From Actinopolyspora mortivallis DSM 44261 (GTDB taxonomy: Bacteria > Actinomycetota > Actinomycetes > Mycobacteriales > Pseudonocardiaceae), in assembly GCF_000384035.1 (NCBI RefSeq), contig NZ_KB913024.1:1769087-1833086 (forward strand): a DNA stretch of 64,000 nt. Direction: 5' to 3'. Below are positions 44,400-53,600 of this stretch, in pieces; positions within the stretch are counted from its first letter, which is position 1; the number at the start of each line of letters is the position of its first letter. A model generated the notes under the pieces. That model was not told where the DNA came from and did no database searches. It was given only the letters and a program-made list of their open reading frames with translations. Both the position numbers and the translations under genes were made by a program.

Positions 44400-45071
44400 T
44401 CAGGTTTGAGTGGAGCGCTCACCCTCCCGGGCCTGTTGCGCCGCCTCGCCCAGGCCGTCGGCGGTGCTGGAGAGCACCTCGGTGAGGATCGTGCGTAGTG
44501 TGGTTCCGTCCCGCCGGGTCAGCCAGGAGTGCATCGCCGCGCCGAAGCAGGAGACCATGGTCATCGACCAGGCTCCGGGGCGAGGGTCGCAGCTGGTGTC
44601 GGTGCCCAGGTGTTCGGCGACCAGTTCGGTGAGATCCTGCATCCAGCGCTGCCGCATCAGGTGCATCTCGTACTCGCCGGTGGAGTCCAGGGCGTTCAGC
44701 AGTTCGGCGCGCATGAGGTGCTGGTCACGGTCGGCCTCGATGCGTTCGGCTCCGTCGAGCATCGCCACGGCCAGGGCGCGCATGGGGTGTTCGTCCTCGG
44801 CGCGTTCGTCCAGGGCCCGGCGGACGTGGTCGAGTTCCTCGCTGAGGTCGCCGAACAGGACGGCGTCCTTGCTGGGGAAGTAGCGGAAGAACGTGCGGGG
44901 GGCGATGTCGGCGGCTTTGGCGATCTGGTCGATCGTGGTGGCTTCGAAACCCTGTTCGTGGAAGAGTTTCAGCGCGGCCGCCTCGATGTTCGCCCGGGTG
45001 CGTGCGGCCTTGATCGCTCTTCTTCCGCGTCGTTCGGTGTCCTCGGCCGGAGTGGCCGCCACAGTGGTCAT
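44400..45071 (-). CDS. TetR-family regulator of the adjacent efflux pump
   Basis: 223 residues. N-terminal helix-turn-helix (ARTRANIEAAALKLFHEQGFEATTIDQIAKAADIAPRTFFRYFPSKDAVL), then a helical ligand-binding domain. It is divergent from a DHA2-type transporter with a 9-bp perfect palindrome in between, the classical arrangement of a repressor and its target. ATG 45071 is used; an upstream in-frame extension would cross the operator. Confidence 0.92.
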   Translation of the reverse strand: MTTVAATPAEDTERRGRRAIKAARTRANIEAAALKLFHEQGFEATTIDQIAKAADIAPRTFFRYFPSKDAVLFGDLSEELDHVRRALDERAEDEHPMRALAVAMLDGAERIEADRDQHLMRAELLNALDSTGEYEMHLMRQRWMQDLTELVAEHLGTDTSCDPRPGAWSMTMVSCFGAAMHSWLTRRDGTTLRTILTEVLSSTADGLGEAAQQAREGERSTQT

Positions 45072-45113
45072 GGCGTCAGCTTCCTGAATTCGCTGCTCAG
45101 CGTCAACTGTGCT

Positions 45114-45140
45114 TACTGCCACGTATGCCAAGTGGCAGTA
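45114..45140. promoter_or_regulatory. TetR operator, palindrome between regulator and transporter
   Basis: Perfect inverted repeat TACTGCCAC (45114-45122), 9-base spacer, GTGGCAGTA (45132-45140). A third half-site TACTGCCA (45139-45146) follows on the plus strand. The palindrome lies 43 bases from the regulator start and 34 from the transporter start, so it should overlap both promoters. Confidence 0.8.
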
Positions 45141-45174
45141 CTGCCATATTCTGGGGGCGGTGAAAGGAGTGCGT

Positions 45175-46809
45175 ATGTCCGACGGCGGATCCACCGCCGA
45201 ACCGAGGCCGAACACGGGCGAACGGGGCGCCGTTGCCGAAGGCATCGAGGTCGCGGTCTATCGACGCAGGTGGGCGACCCTGTTCGTGCTGTGTCTGGCG
45301 TTGTCGGCGACGATGCTCGCCAACACCTCACTCAGTGTGGCCTTACCCAAGCTCTCCCGTGCCCTGGAAGCCTCCACCGCCGCTCAACAGTGGTTCTCCG
45401 ATGCCTATGCGCTGGTGTTCGCGGGATTGCTGTTCACCAGCTCCTCCGTCGCCGACCGCTACGGGCGCAAGTGGATGCTGCAGGCCGGGATGGTGTTGTT
45501 CGGTGCCGTCTCGGTGTACGTGTGGCTGTTCGTCGGCTCCAGTGCCGAACTGATCGCGGCCCGGGCGTTGCTCGGTGTGGGCGGGGCCATGATCATGCCG
45601 GTGACCTTGTCCATCCTGACCAGCGTGTTCCCGAGCGGGGAGCGGACCAAGGCCGTGGGGATCTGGGCCGCGGTCTCGGGGGCGGGCAGCGCGCTGGGGC
45701 CGGTGGTGGCCGGTCTGCTGTTGGAGTACTTCTCCTGGGAGTCGGTTTTCGTCATCAATGTTCCGGTGGTACTCGTGGGGGTGCTGGCCGGAATCCGCTA
45801 CATTCCCTCCCGCACCGGCACCGAGGGCGGTCACGGCGGTTTGGACTTCGTGGGGGCGCTGTTGTCCACGGCGGGGATCACGCTCGCCGTCTACGCGCTG
45901 ATCGAGGCCCAGTACGTGGGCTGGCTGTCCACGCGCACGCTGTCCCTGGTGGCGGTGGGGCTCGTGCTGCTGGCTCTGTTCGTGCTGTGGGAACGGCGGC
46001 AGCGTGATCCGATGCTGGACGTGCGGTTGTTCCGCAACAGCGGGTTCTCCGCCTCGGCCGTGGCGTTGACGTTGGTGTTCTTCGCCATGATCGGTGTGTT
46101 CTTCGCGTTGAGTCAGACGTTGCAGGTGGTGTTCGGCTACTCGCCGCTGACGGCCTCCACCGCGATGTTGCCGATGTCGGTGATGATGATCCTGATCGCA
46201 CCGCAGGTGTCCAGGATCGTGGGGCGGTTCGGGCCGCGTAACACCATCGCGGGTGGTCTGCTGCTCGCGGCTGTCGGTATGGCCGGGTTGAGTACCCTGA
46301 CCGTCGAGTCCTCCTACTGGCACATCCTGCTTCCGCTGTCGTGCACGGCGGCCGGCATGTCGCTGGCCATGGCCCCGGCCACCGATCAGTTGATGGCCAA
46401 TGTTCCGAAGGAACGGGCGGGTATGGGCTCGGCCACCAACGACGTCACCCGTGAGGTGGGGGCCTCGCTGGGGGTGGCGGTGTTGGGCAGTGTGCTCGGG
46501 GGGAGTTACGCCAACCGGCTGTCCGGATCGTTGACCGGCCTTTCGGAGCAGGCCCGGCAGACCGCCGAGGACTCGTTGCCCGGGGGAATGCAGGTGGCCC
46601 GTTCCCTGCCGGAGGGGGGTGCGGAGCTCGCCCAGGAGGTCTCCCGATCGTGGATGGAGGCCTCTCAGCTCGCCTACCTGGCCTCGGCGGGGCTGATCGC
46701 GTTGGCCGCCTGTGTCGCCTGGTTCTTCCTGCCTGGCAGGACCGGCACGACCACGGTCTCCTCCGCGGAGGAAACACGGTCCGCGGACACCGCCACCGAG
46801 CGGGGCTGA
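45175..46809 (+). CDS. DHA2-family (EmrB/QacA-like) MFS drug transporter
   Basis: 544 residues and about 14 helices. MFS motifs are ADRYGRKWMLQAG (loop 2-3) and GAGSALGPVVAGLL (motif C, antiporter signature); the first helix region reads LANTSLSVALPKLSRALEAS. It would export drugs or metabolites using protons and is under control of the divergent TetR gene. ATG 45175 has GAAAGGAG nearby; the frame upstream reads through the operator. It converges on the amidohydrolase. Confidence 0.92.
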   Translation: MSDGGSTAEPRPNTGERGAVAEGIEVAVYRRRWATLFVLCLALSATMLANTSLSVALPKLSRALEASTAAQQWFSDAYALVFAGLLFTSSSVADRYGRKWMLQAGMVLFGAVSVYVWLFVGSSAELIAARALLGVGGAMIMPVTLSILTSVFPSGERTKAVGIWAAVSGAGSALGPVVAGLLLEYFSWESVFVINVPVVLVGVLAGIRYIPSRTGTEGGHGGLDFVGALLSTAGITLAVYALIEAQYVGWLSTRTLSLVAVGLVLLALFVLWERRQRDPMLDVRLFRNSGFSASAVALTLVFFAMIGVFFALSQTLQVVFGYSPLTASTAMLPMSVMMILIAPQVSRIVGRFGPRNTIAGGLLLAAVGMAGLSTLTVESSYWHILLPLSCTAAGMSLAMAPATDQLMANVPKERAGMGSATNDVTREVGASLGVAVLGSVLGGSYANRLSGSLTGLSEQARQTAEDSLPGGMQVARSLPEGGAELAQEVSRSWMEASQLAYLASAGLIALAACVAWFFLPGRTGTTTVSSAEETRSADTATERG

Positions 46810-46846
46810 GCCGGCTCGGTGTCCGGCGGCGAATGCCGACTCAGCC
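46804..46846. terminator. Hairpin containing the stop codons of two convergent genes
   Basis: GGCTGAG (46804-46810) pairs with CTCAGCC (46840-46846) and is extended inward by a mismatch and four pairs. Each arm carries one stop: TGA of the transporter on the plus strand and TGA of the amidohydrolase on the minus strand. A bidirectional terminator built from the two gene ends. Confidence 0.5.
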
Positions 46847-48043
46847 GTCCTGCCCGTCGGTGGCGACGGCGGTGTGCCCACGGGTGAGCACGCGCCGGGG
46901 ATGACGGAGAACCGCGAGCCCGTCGGTGCGGGGGTCGCCGTCCACCACGAGCAGGTCGGCCTCGTAGCCCGCTGCGATCCGCCCGAGGCGGTCGCCGAGG
47001 CCCAGGGCGGCGGCACTGGTGACGGTGGCCATGTCGAGGATGGTCGCCGGGGTGAATCCCAGGTACTCGTACAGTTCGAGGGCGCCGACGAAGTCGTCGA
47101 ACACCGACCCGGGCAGACCGGCGTCGGTGCCGGTGACCAGTGGGACTCCGAGGTCGGCCATCCAGCTGAGTCGGCCGTGGATCTGGCGGGCTCTCTCCGG
47201 GCCCGCCCTGTCGACGAGGGCGCGCCAGTTGCGGGAGCTGGCGGCGCAGGCGTAGATGCCGTGTTCGGCCATTCTCTCGGCCACGTGTCTGCGCCGGTCC
47301 TGGCCGTGGGGGCCCATCCAGGTGCAGTGCTCCACGGTACTCACCCCGGCCCGGACGGCGGCTTCGATGGCGTCGCTGCCGTGGGCGTGTGCGGCCACCG
47401 GCAGGCCCAGCCGGGTGGCCTCGTCCACGATCAGGGACAGTTCGTGGGGGGTGAACTGGGACTGCCACATGGGAGGGGAGCCGGGGGTGAGTTGGCCACC
47501 GGAGGCCATCACCTTGACGAGGTCGGCGCCCTGGGCGGCGGTCCGGTGCACGCGCTCACGGATGTCGTGTTCGTGCTCGACCACGCCGCCGAGGAACCAG
47601 CAGTGTCCGTGGGGGACGGTCAGCGGGGCCGCCGCGGCGAGGATGCGTGGGGCGGCGAGTTCCTCGTGGGCGATGCGGGTGCGGAGTCGCAACGCCGCGC
47701 CGTCCCGGTCCCCCAGGTCGCGCACGGTGGTCACTCCGGCTCGCAGTGCCTGTTGGGCGCGTTCGAGCATGGCGGACAGCAGGCTGTCCTCGTCCTGGTC
47801 CCGCAGGGTCGCGACGGGGTCCGGGCCGCTGTCAAAGGACAGGTGCACGTGCATGTTGATCAGCCCGGGCAGCAGGGTCGCGTGCGGGTGGTGTTCCCTG
47901 GGGGTGTCTGCGGGGAGGTGGTGGGCGAGCTCCTGTCGTGGTCCCACCGCGTGGATGCGGGTGCCGTCCAGCAGCACGGCCCCGTCGTGCAGGGCGTGTT
48001 CGGCCGGGCCGAGCAGGACACGGTGGGCGGTGATCAGTTTCAT
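46841..48043 (-). CDS. Amidohydrolase (imidazolonepropionase/prolidase-like)
   Basis: 400 residues of the metal-dependent hydrolase superfamily. Metal-site elements: MHVHLSFD near residue 64, the probable carbamylated lysine in ADLVKVMASGG, PVAAHAHG, VSTVEHC and VTGTDAGLPGS. The small N- and C-terminal composite strands (LLDGTRIHAVGP; IAAGYEADLLVVDGDPR) complete the fold. It probably cleaves a cyclic amide or dipeptide; substrate unknown. The start at ATG 48043 overlaps the stop of the MAB_1171c gene (ATGA), so it is last in the XRE/ImmA operon. Confidence 0.88.
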   Translation of the reverse strand: MKLITAHRVLLGPAEHALHDGAVLLDGTRIHAVGPRQELAHHLPADTPREHHPHATLLPGLINMHVHLSFDSGPDPVATLRDQDEDSLLSAMLERAQQALRAGVTTVRDLGDRDGAALRLRTRIAHEELAAPRILAAAAPLTVPHGHCWFLGGVVEHEHDIRERVHRTAAQGADLVKVMASGGQLTPGSPPMWQSQFTPHELSLIVDEATRLGLPVAAHAHGSDAIEAAVRAGVSTVEHCTWMGPHGQDRRRHVAERMAEHGIYACAASSRNWRALVDRAGPERARQIHGRLSWMADLGVPLVTGTDAGLPGSVFDDFVGALELYEYLGFTPATILDMATVTSAAALGLGDRLGRIAAGYEADLLVVDGDPRTDGLAVLRHPRRVLTRGHTAVATDGQDG

Positions 48044-49281
48044 GAGTGGGCCTCGTCGGGGGGAGGGTGGTCGTGCACGGCCTGTGAGAGGGTCAGCAGC
48101 TGGTCGAGGTCGGCCTCGACGTCGGTGCTGGTCAGCACCGGAACGGCCGAACGCGGGTCGGGCTCGTACTCGGGTGAGGCGCGTTGGCGGCGCAGCGCTT
48201 CCCGCATCGTCTCGGCGCGCTGTTCGACCGGGGCTTGGGGGTCGTAGCCCGCGAGGGAGAGGTACGGCTGTCTGGAGGCCAGTTGGCGGCGCACCGCCTC
48301 GTGCAGGGCGGCGGCTTGCTCGGCCGGAGGGGCCTGCGGGTCGTAGCCGGCCTCGGCGAGATCGGGACTGAGCTGTACGAGTCCGTCCCGGCACTCGACG
48401 TAGCGGCGCCAGAACAGGCGGTGGGTGCGGGTGGCGGGCCAGTTCTGTCCGTGCGTGTGGGTTCCGCCGGCGCGGGAGGTGAGTGTGGCTTCTGGGTAGA
48501 GAGGGTGGAGCACTTCCCAGAGGGGACGGAGCTGGCGCCAGTACCGCCGGTGGCGTGTCCACGTGCGGAGGCGGGCGAGCTGGGTACGGGTGAGCGCCAG
48601 CAGCAGGCCCGCGACGAACAGTGGGTTGGCCACGATCAGCAGTGCCAGGGTGGCGGTGTTGACGGGGTCGGGGACGGTGCCGCCGGACCACCGGATGATC
48701 ACGAAGCCGGCCCGCAGCAGACTGGCGAGGGCTTGCAGCGTCATCCCGACGGCGGCGGTGCGCAGGCCGGCCCGGAGTCGGCGGTCGGATTCCGCGCCGT
48801 ACTGCCAGGCCCACCGTGCGGTGAGGGTGAGGATGTGGATGAAGTACAGGCCGCCGAGGAGGTAGAACGCCGCGATGGGGGTCACGCTCATGTCGGCGGT
48901 GGAGAAGGAGTGGTCGCGCAGCGGGGGTGGGGTCGCGTACATGGCGGTGGTGATCAGTACGGCCGTGAGCAGCAGCAGCGCGAGTTCCCGACGGGCTCGT
49001 CGGCGGGCGTGTTGACCGCCGAGGGAGAAGAGGAAGAACAGCGCCAGCGCGAAGTACTTGGCGTGCAGTACCACGTTCTGGGCCAGTTTGGCCAGTCCGT
49101 TTCCCTGTCGTTGGTCCGCCGCGTCCGCATAGGCCAGTTCCTGCAGCCAGTATCCCGCGGCCTGCAGGACCAGGCAGGCGACCACCGCCCACAGGGCGGG
49201 GTTGCGTGGGTCGCGGAGCAGCCGGATGAGGAACACCGCCAGGACTCCGCAGACGATGAGGTGCACTGTCAGCCAGAGCAT
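48040..49281 (-). CDS. MAB_1171c-family multi-pass membrane protein
   Basis: 413 residues. Seven to eight hydrophobic helices in the first ~260 residues, then a soluble C-terminus (~150 residues) beginning around RHRRYWRQLRPLWEVLHPLYPEA, the pattern of the MAB_1171c putative transporter family. These proteins travel with XRE regulators and ImmA/IrrE proteases in actinobacteria and have no proven role. Two similar segments (EAGYDPQAPPAEQAAALHEAV and LAGYDPQAPVEQRAETMREAL) are an internal repeat. The start ATG 49281 shares one base with the ImmA stop (TGATG) and GAGG lies eight bases before it. Confidence 0.82.
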   Translation of the reverse strand: MLWLTVHLIVCGVLAVFLIRLLRDPRNPALWAVVACLVLQAAGYWLQELAYADAADQRQGNGLAKLAQNVVLHAKYFALALFFLFSLGGQHARRRARRELALLLLTAVLITTAMYATPPPLRDHSFSTADMSVTPIAAFYLLGGLYFIHILTLTARWAWQYGAESDRRLRAGLRTAAVGMTLQALASLLRAGFVIIRWSGGTVPDPVNTATLALLIVANPLFVAGLLLALTRTQLARLRTWTRHRRYWRQLRPLWEVLHPLYPEATLTSRAGGTHTHGQNWPATRTHRLFWRRYVECRDGLVQLSPDLAEAGYDPQAPPAEQAAALHEAVRRQLASRQPYLSLAGYDPQAPVEQRAETMREALRRQRASPEYEPDPRSAVPVLTSTDVEADLDQLLTLSQAVHDHPPPDEAHS

Positions 49282-49820
49282 CACAACCACCTCGCCTGGT
49301 GGCTGAGTGTCCGTTGGGCCCGTCGGGCCCGGGCCGAGCCGGTGGGCAGGGAGATCTCGGTCCAGGTGCGTGCGGTCTCCAGCAGCAGGGTCGCCGTGAT
49401 CTCGGCCTCGTGTTCCTGGGCGGTGTCGTAGGCGGTGCGGCGCAGGGTTCCCCAGTCGAAGGAGGTGGGGTCGACCCCGTCTCCGGGCAGGATCGGGTCG
49501 GGGCGGTGTCCGCAGAGGATGTGGCCGAGTTCGTGGGCGATGATGTGCTGTTGGTGCAGCGGGGTGGTCTGTGACTGGAACAGGATCCATTCGGACTTGC
49601 GTCCCGGTATCCACAGCCCGAAGGGTCCGTTGGCCGCCAGTGGGTACTCGGTGGCGTGGATCGGTCGGCTGCGTTGTCGTGAGAGCCGGTGGCAGACCTC
49701 GGTCATGTCCATGGGGTGGTCGATTCCGGCGGCCCGCAGCGTGGCGCGCAGGTCGCGGCGCAGCCGTCTTTCACGTCGGCGTTGGGCCCACCGCCGGTGT
49801 GTGTTCTCACCACTGAGCAC
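49281..49820 (-). CDS. ImmA/IrrE-family metallo-endopeptidase
   Basis: 179 residues. The zinc motif HELGH (H-x3-H) is in IIAHELGHILCGH, about residue 96, with a downstream Glu (EHEAEITATLL) as third ligand. The family includes ImmA, which cleaves phage-type repressors, and IrrE/PprI, which activates stress genes. Here an XRE protein, encoded just upstream, is the natural substrate. A leading basic stretch (RRWAQRRRERRLRRDLR) precedes the catalytic domain. Downstream coupling to the membrane protein is by TGATG. Confidence 0.9.
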   Translation of the reverse strand: MLSGENTHRRWAQRRRERRLRRDLRATLRAAGIDHPMDMTEVCHRLSRQRSRPIHATEYPLAANGPFGLWIPGRKSEWILFQSQTTPLHQQHIIAHELGHILCGHRPDPILPGDGVDPTSFDWGTLRRTAYDTAQEHEAEITATLLLETARTWTEISLPTGSARARRAQRTLSHQARWL

Positions 49821-49880
49821 TCTTGCGACCTCCGTTCCCGTGCTCGCGACCGGTGTCCCCCGTGTGGGGCGTCGAGGGTC

Positions 49881-50264
49881 TCACTGGTCCGGGTCCTGGT
49901 GGGGGTGTTCCACCTGGGATTCGAGGAAGCGTACGAACTGGACGAGGTGGGCGAGCTGTTCGGGCGGCAGTTCGCCGGCGCGGTACAGCGCCGCGGGCAG
50001 TTCCGGTTCGGCGCGTTCGCTGAACGTCTCCACGCCCACGCCGAACACGTCGGCCACGGCGTCGACGAGTGCGAAGCTGGGCTGGGCCCCGTCCCGCAGC
50101 AGTTTCCAGATGTGTTGCCGGGAGACGCGGTGACCGGCCGCGGTCAGGGCCTTGGCCAGACTTCCCGGTGTCCACGGTCGCCCGTCCGGCTGAGGGTGGG
50201 TTTCCATGAGCCAACGCAGCCGCGCGCCGAACGAGGTCCGGCTGTCGGACGTTTCGTCACTCAT
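49881..50264 (-). CDS. XRE-family DNA-binding protein
   Basis: 127 residues. The helix-turn-helix covers residues ~13-70 (FGARLRWLMETH, SLAKALTAAGHRVSRQHIWKLLRD, ALVDAVADVFGV), then an acidic tail (FVRFLESQVEHPHQDPDQ). It heads the operon with ImmA/IrrE, the MAB_1171c protein and the amidohydrolase and is likely the repressor of it. ATG 50264 has a strong GGGGAGG ribosome site; a 16-residue upstream extension is unlikely. It is divergent from the formate dehydrogenase operon. Confidence 0.85.
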   Translation of the reverse strand: MSDETSDSRTSFGARLRWLMETHPQPDGRPWTPGSLAKALTAAGHRVSRQHIWKLLRDGAQPSFALVDAVADVFGVGVETFSERAEPELPAALYRAGELPPEQLAHLVQFVRFLESQVEHPHQDPDQ

Positions 50265-50622
50265 GGTCGATCTCCTCCCCCTTGGACGGCATCTGCGGTT
50301 GACGCTGCCCACTTCAGTGTCGTCTTTAGTTGACGGAACGGCAAGTGGGCTTTACTGTCGTCCCGGACGCTGTCAACCGTAGCCGACGTCGTGGTGTCCT
50401 CGATCAGGTGAGTGAACACGCCCTCGACCACGGAAACGCCGCCGCACCTCGATGGGGCCGGTGTGTGGGCGCGGGAACCCGGCCCGCCGAGGCCCTTTCT
50501 GGGGGTAGGGCCTCGGTCCCCGGGCCTGCCGGGACGGAAGTCGCGTGAACCCGTCTCGCGGTTGCGGGGGCCGCCGTGCGGGACCAGCATGGTCACCGGA
50601 GCACCGAGGGGGTGGTTCGGCG
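50265..50622. promoter_or_regulatory. Divergent regulatory region between XRE and formate dehydrogenase
   Basis: 358 bases with no supported gene. The XRE-side is moderately AT-rich (50320-50380) and likely holds both promoters. The FDH-side contains a long stable hairpin (listed separately). No clear sigma factor boxes could be assigned with confidence. Confidence 0.35.
50481..50526. promoter_or_regulatory. Long hairpin in the leader region of the formate dehydrogenase operon
   Basis: 10-bp perfect stem CCGAGGCCCT (50487-50496) with AGGGCCTCGG (50507-50516), a 10-base loop, and an outer 6-bp pair GGCCCG (50481-50486)/CGGGCC (50521-50526) over a 4-base bulge. It ends about 97 bases before the start of the catalytic subunit and no upstream plus-strand gene needs a terminator, so it may be a 5'-leader control element. 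Confidence 0.45.
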
Positions 50623-53600
50623 ATGCGGGAATGGCTGCGCTGGCCGGTGCTGCGCCAGATCACCGGCGAGGACCCGCTCGGCAGGGGCCGGGCCGCCCGG
50701 TCCCGCCGCACGGACACCGAACGCGCCCGCACCGCCGAGTCCGACGCGGTGGTGGGTTCGGTCTGCCCGTACTGCGCCGTGGGCTGCGCCCAACGCGTGT
50801 ACGTGCGCGACGGCGCGGTCACCCAGATCGAGGGTGATCCGGACTCGCCGGTCAGCCGCGGCAGACTCTGCCCCAAGGGGGCAGCGAGTCGGTCGTTGGT
50901 CACCTCTCCCAGCCGGGAGAGCCGGGTGCGCTACCGCCGTCCGTACGGCACCGAGTGGGAGGACCTCGATCTGGACACGGCACTGGACATGATCGCCGAG
51001 CGGGTGATCCGCACCCGCGACGAGACCTGGGAGTCGACCGACGAGAACGGTGCCGCGCTGAACCGCACCATGGGCGTCGCGAGCCTGGGTGGAGCCACGC
51101 TGGACAATGAGGAGAACTACCTCATGAAGAAGCTCTACACCGCGCTCGGCGCCATCCAGATCGAGAACCAGGCCCGCATTTGACACTCCTCCACGGTTCC
51201 CGGTCTGGGAATCTCCTTCGGGCGGGGAGGGGCCACGACCTTCCAGCAGGATCTGCAGCACGCCGACTGTGTGGTCATCCAGGGTTCCAACATGGCCGAG
51301 GCACACCCGGTCGGGTTCCAGTGGGTGATGGAGGCCAAACGGCGCGGCGCGCACATCATCCACGTCGACCCGCGGTTCACCAGGACCTCGGCGCTGGCCG
51401 ACACGTTCGTGCCGCTGCGCGCCGGCAGTGACATCGCCTTCCTGGGCGGCCTGATCAACCACGTGCTCACCGGAGGGCACTACTTCCACGAGTACGTGGC
51501 CGCCTACACCAACGCCCCGATGATCGTCGGTGAGGAGTTCCTCGACACCGAGGACCTGGACGGACTGTTCTCCGGGTTCGCCGAGGGGCACTACGATGCC
51601 ACCACCTGGCACTACGAGGGATCCCGGGTCAACGCCTCGGCCGGCGAGCGGGACCACTGGGACGAGTTGTTCGGTCCAGGCGGGCCGGAGTCCCCCTCGG
51701 GGTGGGAGCCGCCCGCCGGTGGCCCGGAACGGGCGGGCTCGGGTGGGCCCGTCTACCGGGGGACGCCCGAACTCGACCCGACGTTGCGCCATCCGCGCTG
51801 CGTGTTCCAGATCCTCAAACGCCACTTCGCCCGTTACACGCCGGAGTTCGTGGAGCGGGCCTGCGGGGTGGACCGGCACCGTTTCCGGCAGGTCGCCGAG
51901 GCGTTGGTGGCGAACTCGGGACGGGAGCGCACGTCGGCCTTCGCCTACGCGGTGGGCTGGACGCACCACACGGTGGGGGCGCAGTACATCAGGGCGGCCT
52001 CGATCCTGCAGCTGCTGTTGGGCAACATCGGCAGACCCGGTGGGGGGATCCTCGCGTTGCGCGGACACGCCAGCATTCAGGGCTCCACCGACATCCCCAC
52101 GCTGTTCGACCTGCTGCCGGGCTACATCCCCATGCCCCAGGCGCACCCCCACCTCGACCTGGACTCCTTCGTGGCCGCCGACAGCGCCGCCAAAGGGTAC
52201 TGGGCCAACATGCGCAGCTACCTGGTCAGCCTGCTCAAGGCGTGGTGGGGCGAGCATGCCGTGGCCGACAACGACTTCTGTTTCGACCGTCTGCCGCGGC
52301 TGACCGGCGACCACGGCAACTTCCACACCGTGATGGACCAGATCGACGGGAAGGTGCGGGGATACTTCGTGGTCGGGGAGAACCCGGCGGTGGGCACGGC
52401 CAACTCCCGCCAGCAGCGGATGGGGCTGGCCAGTCTGGACTGGCTGGTGGTGCGTGACCTGAACCTGATCGAAACCGCCACCTTCTGGAAGGACGGCCCC
52501 GAGGTCGTCGACGGCGAGACCGGTCCGGAACGGATCGGTACGGAGGTCTTCTTCCTGCCAGCGGCGGCCCACACCGAAAAGGACGGCACTTTCACCAACA
52601 CCCAGCGGATGCTGCAGTGGCACCACAAGGCGGTCGAACCGGTCGGCGACCAGCGCAGCGACCTGTGGTTCTACTACCATCTCGGTGTCAGGATCCGCGC
52701 CAAGCTGGCCGCCCGTCAGCACCACCGCGGCCCACGGCAGCGGCGGCGCGACCGCGCGGTGCTCGAACTGACCTGGAACTACCCCACCGAGGGGGAGATC
52801 GCCGAGCCCAGCGCGGCGGCGGTGCTGCGGGAGATCAACGGAGTCGACGAGGCCGGTAACGCCCTGTCCGCCTACACCCAGCTGCGTTCCGACGGCTCCA
52901 CACGCTGCGGCTGCTGGATCTACTGCGGGGTCTACGCCGGGGAGGTCAACCGCGCGGCCCGACGGCGGCCGGGCCAGGAACAGTCCTGGGTGGCCCCCGA
53001 GTGGGGCTGGGCCTGGCCGGCCAACCGGCGTCTCCTGTACAACCGCGCCTCCGCGGATCCCCGGGGCAACCCGTGGAGCACGCACAAGGCCTACGTGTGG
53101 TGGGATCCCGAACGGCGACGCTGGACCGGCCACGACGTGCCCGACTTCGACGCCGCCACGCCACCGGACCACGAACCCGGCCCGGACGCGGTCGGTCCGG
53201 AGGCGCTGCGCGGCGACGAACCGTTCGTCATGCAGAGCGACGGGCGGGCCTGGCTGTACGCGCCGACGGGCATGGTGGACGGCCCGCTTCCCACGCACTA
53301 CGAGCCCCAGGAGTCCCCGCTGTCCAACCCTCTCCACAGGGTGCAGCGCAACCCGGCCCGGCAGCTCTATCCGCGGCCGGAGAACCCGTACCAGCCCAGT
53401 GGGGCCGAACCGGGTTCGGAGGTCTTTCCGTACGTGTTCACCACCTTCCGGCTCACCGAACACCACACCGCGGGCGGGATGAGCCGGTGGCTGCCGCATC
53501 TGAGCGAGTTGGCCCCGGCCATGTTCGTGGAGGTCTCCCCCGAGGTGGCCGAACAACGCGGGCTCGTCCACGGACAGTGGGCCACGGTGGTCACCGCCCG

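Noticed and set aside
51183-51270. Calling FDH two separate genes or a pseudogene because of the TGA
   Set aside because: The TGA lies at the known Sec site, a SECIS-like hairpin follows, the frame is the same on both sides, and the full Sec machinery is nearby.
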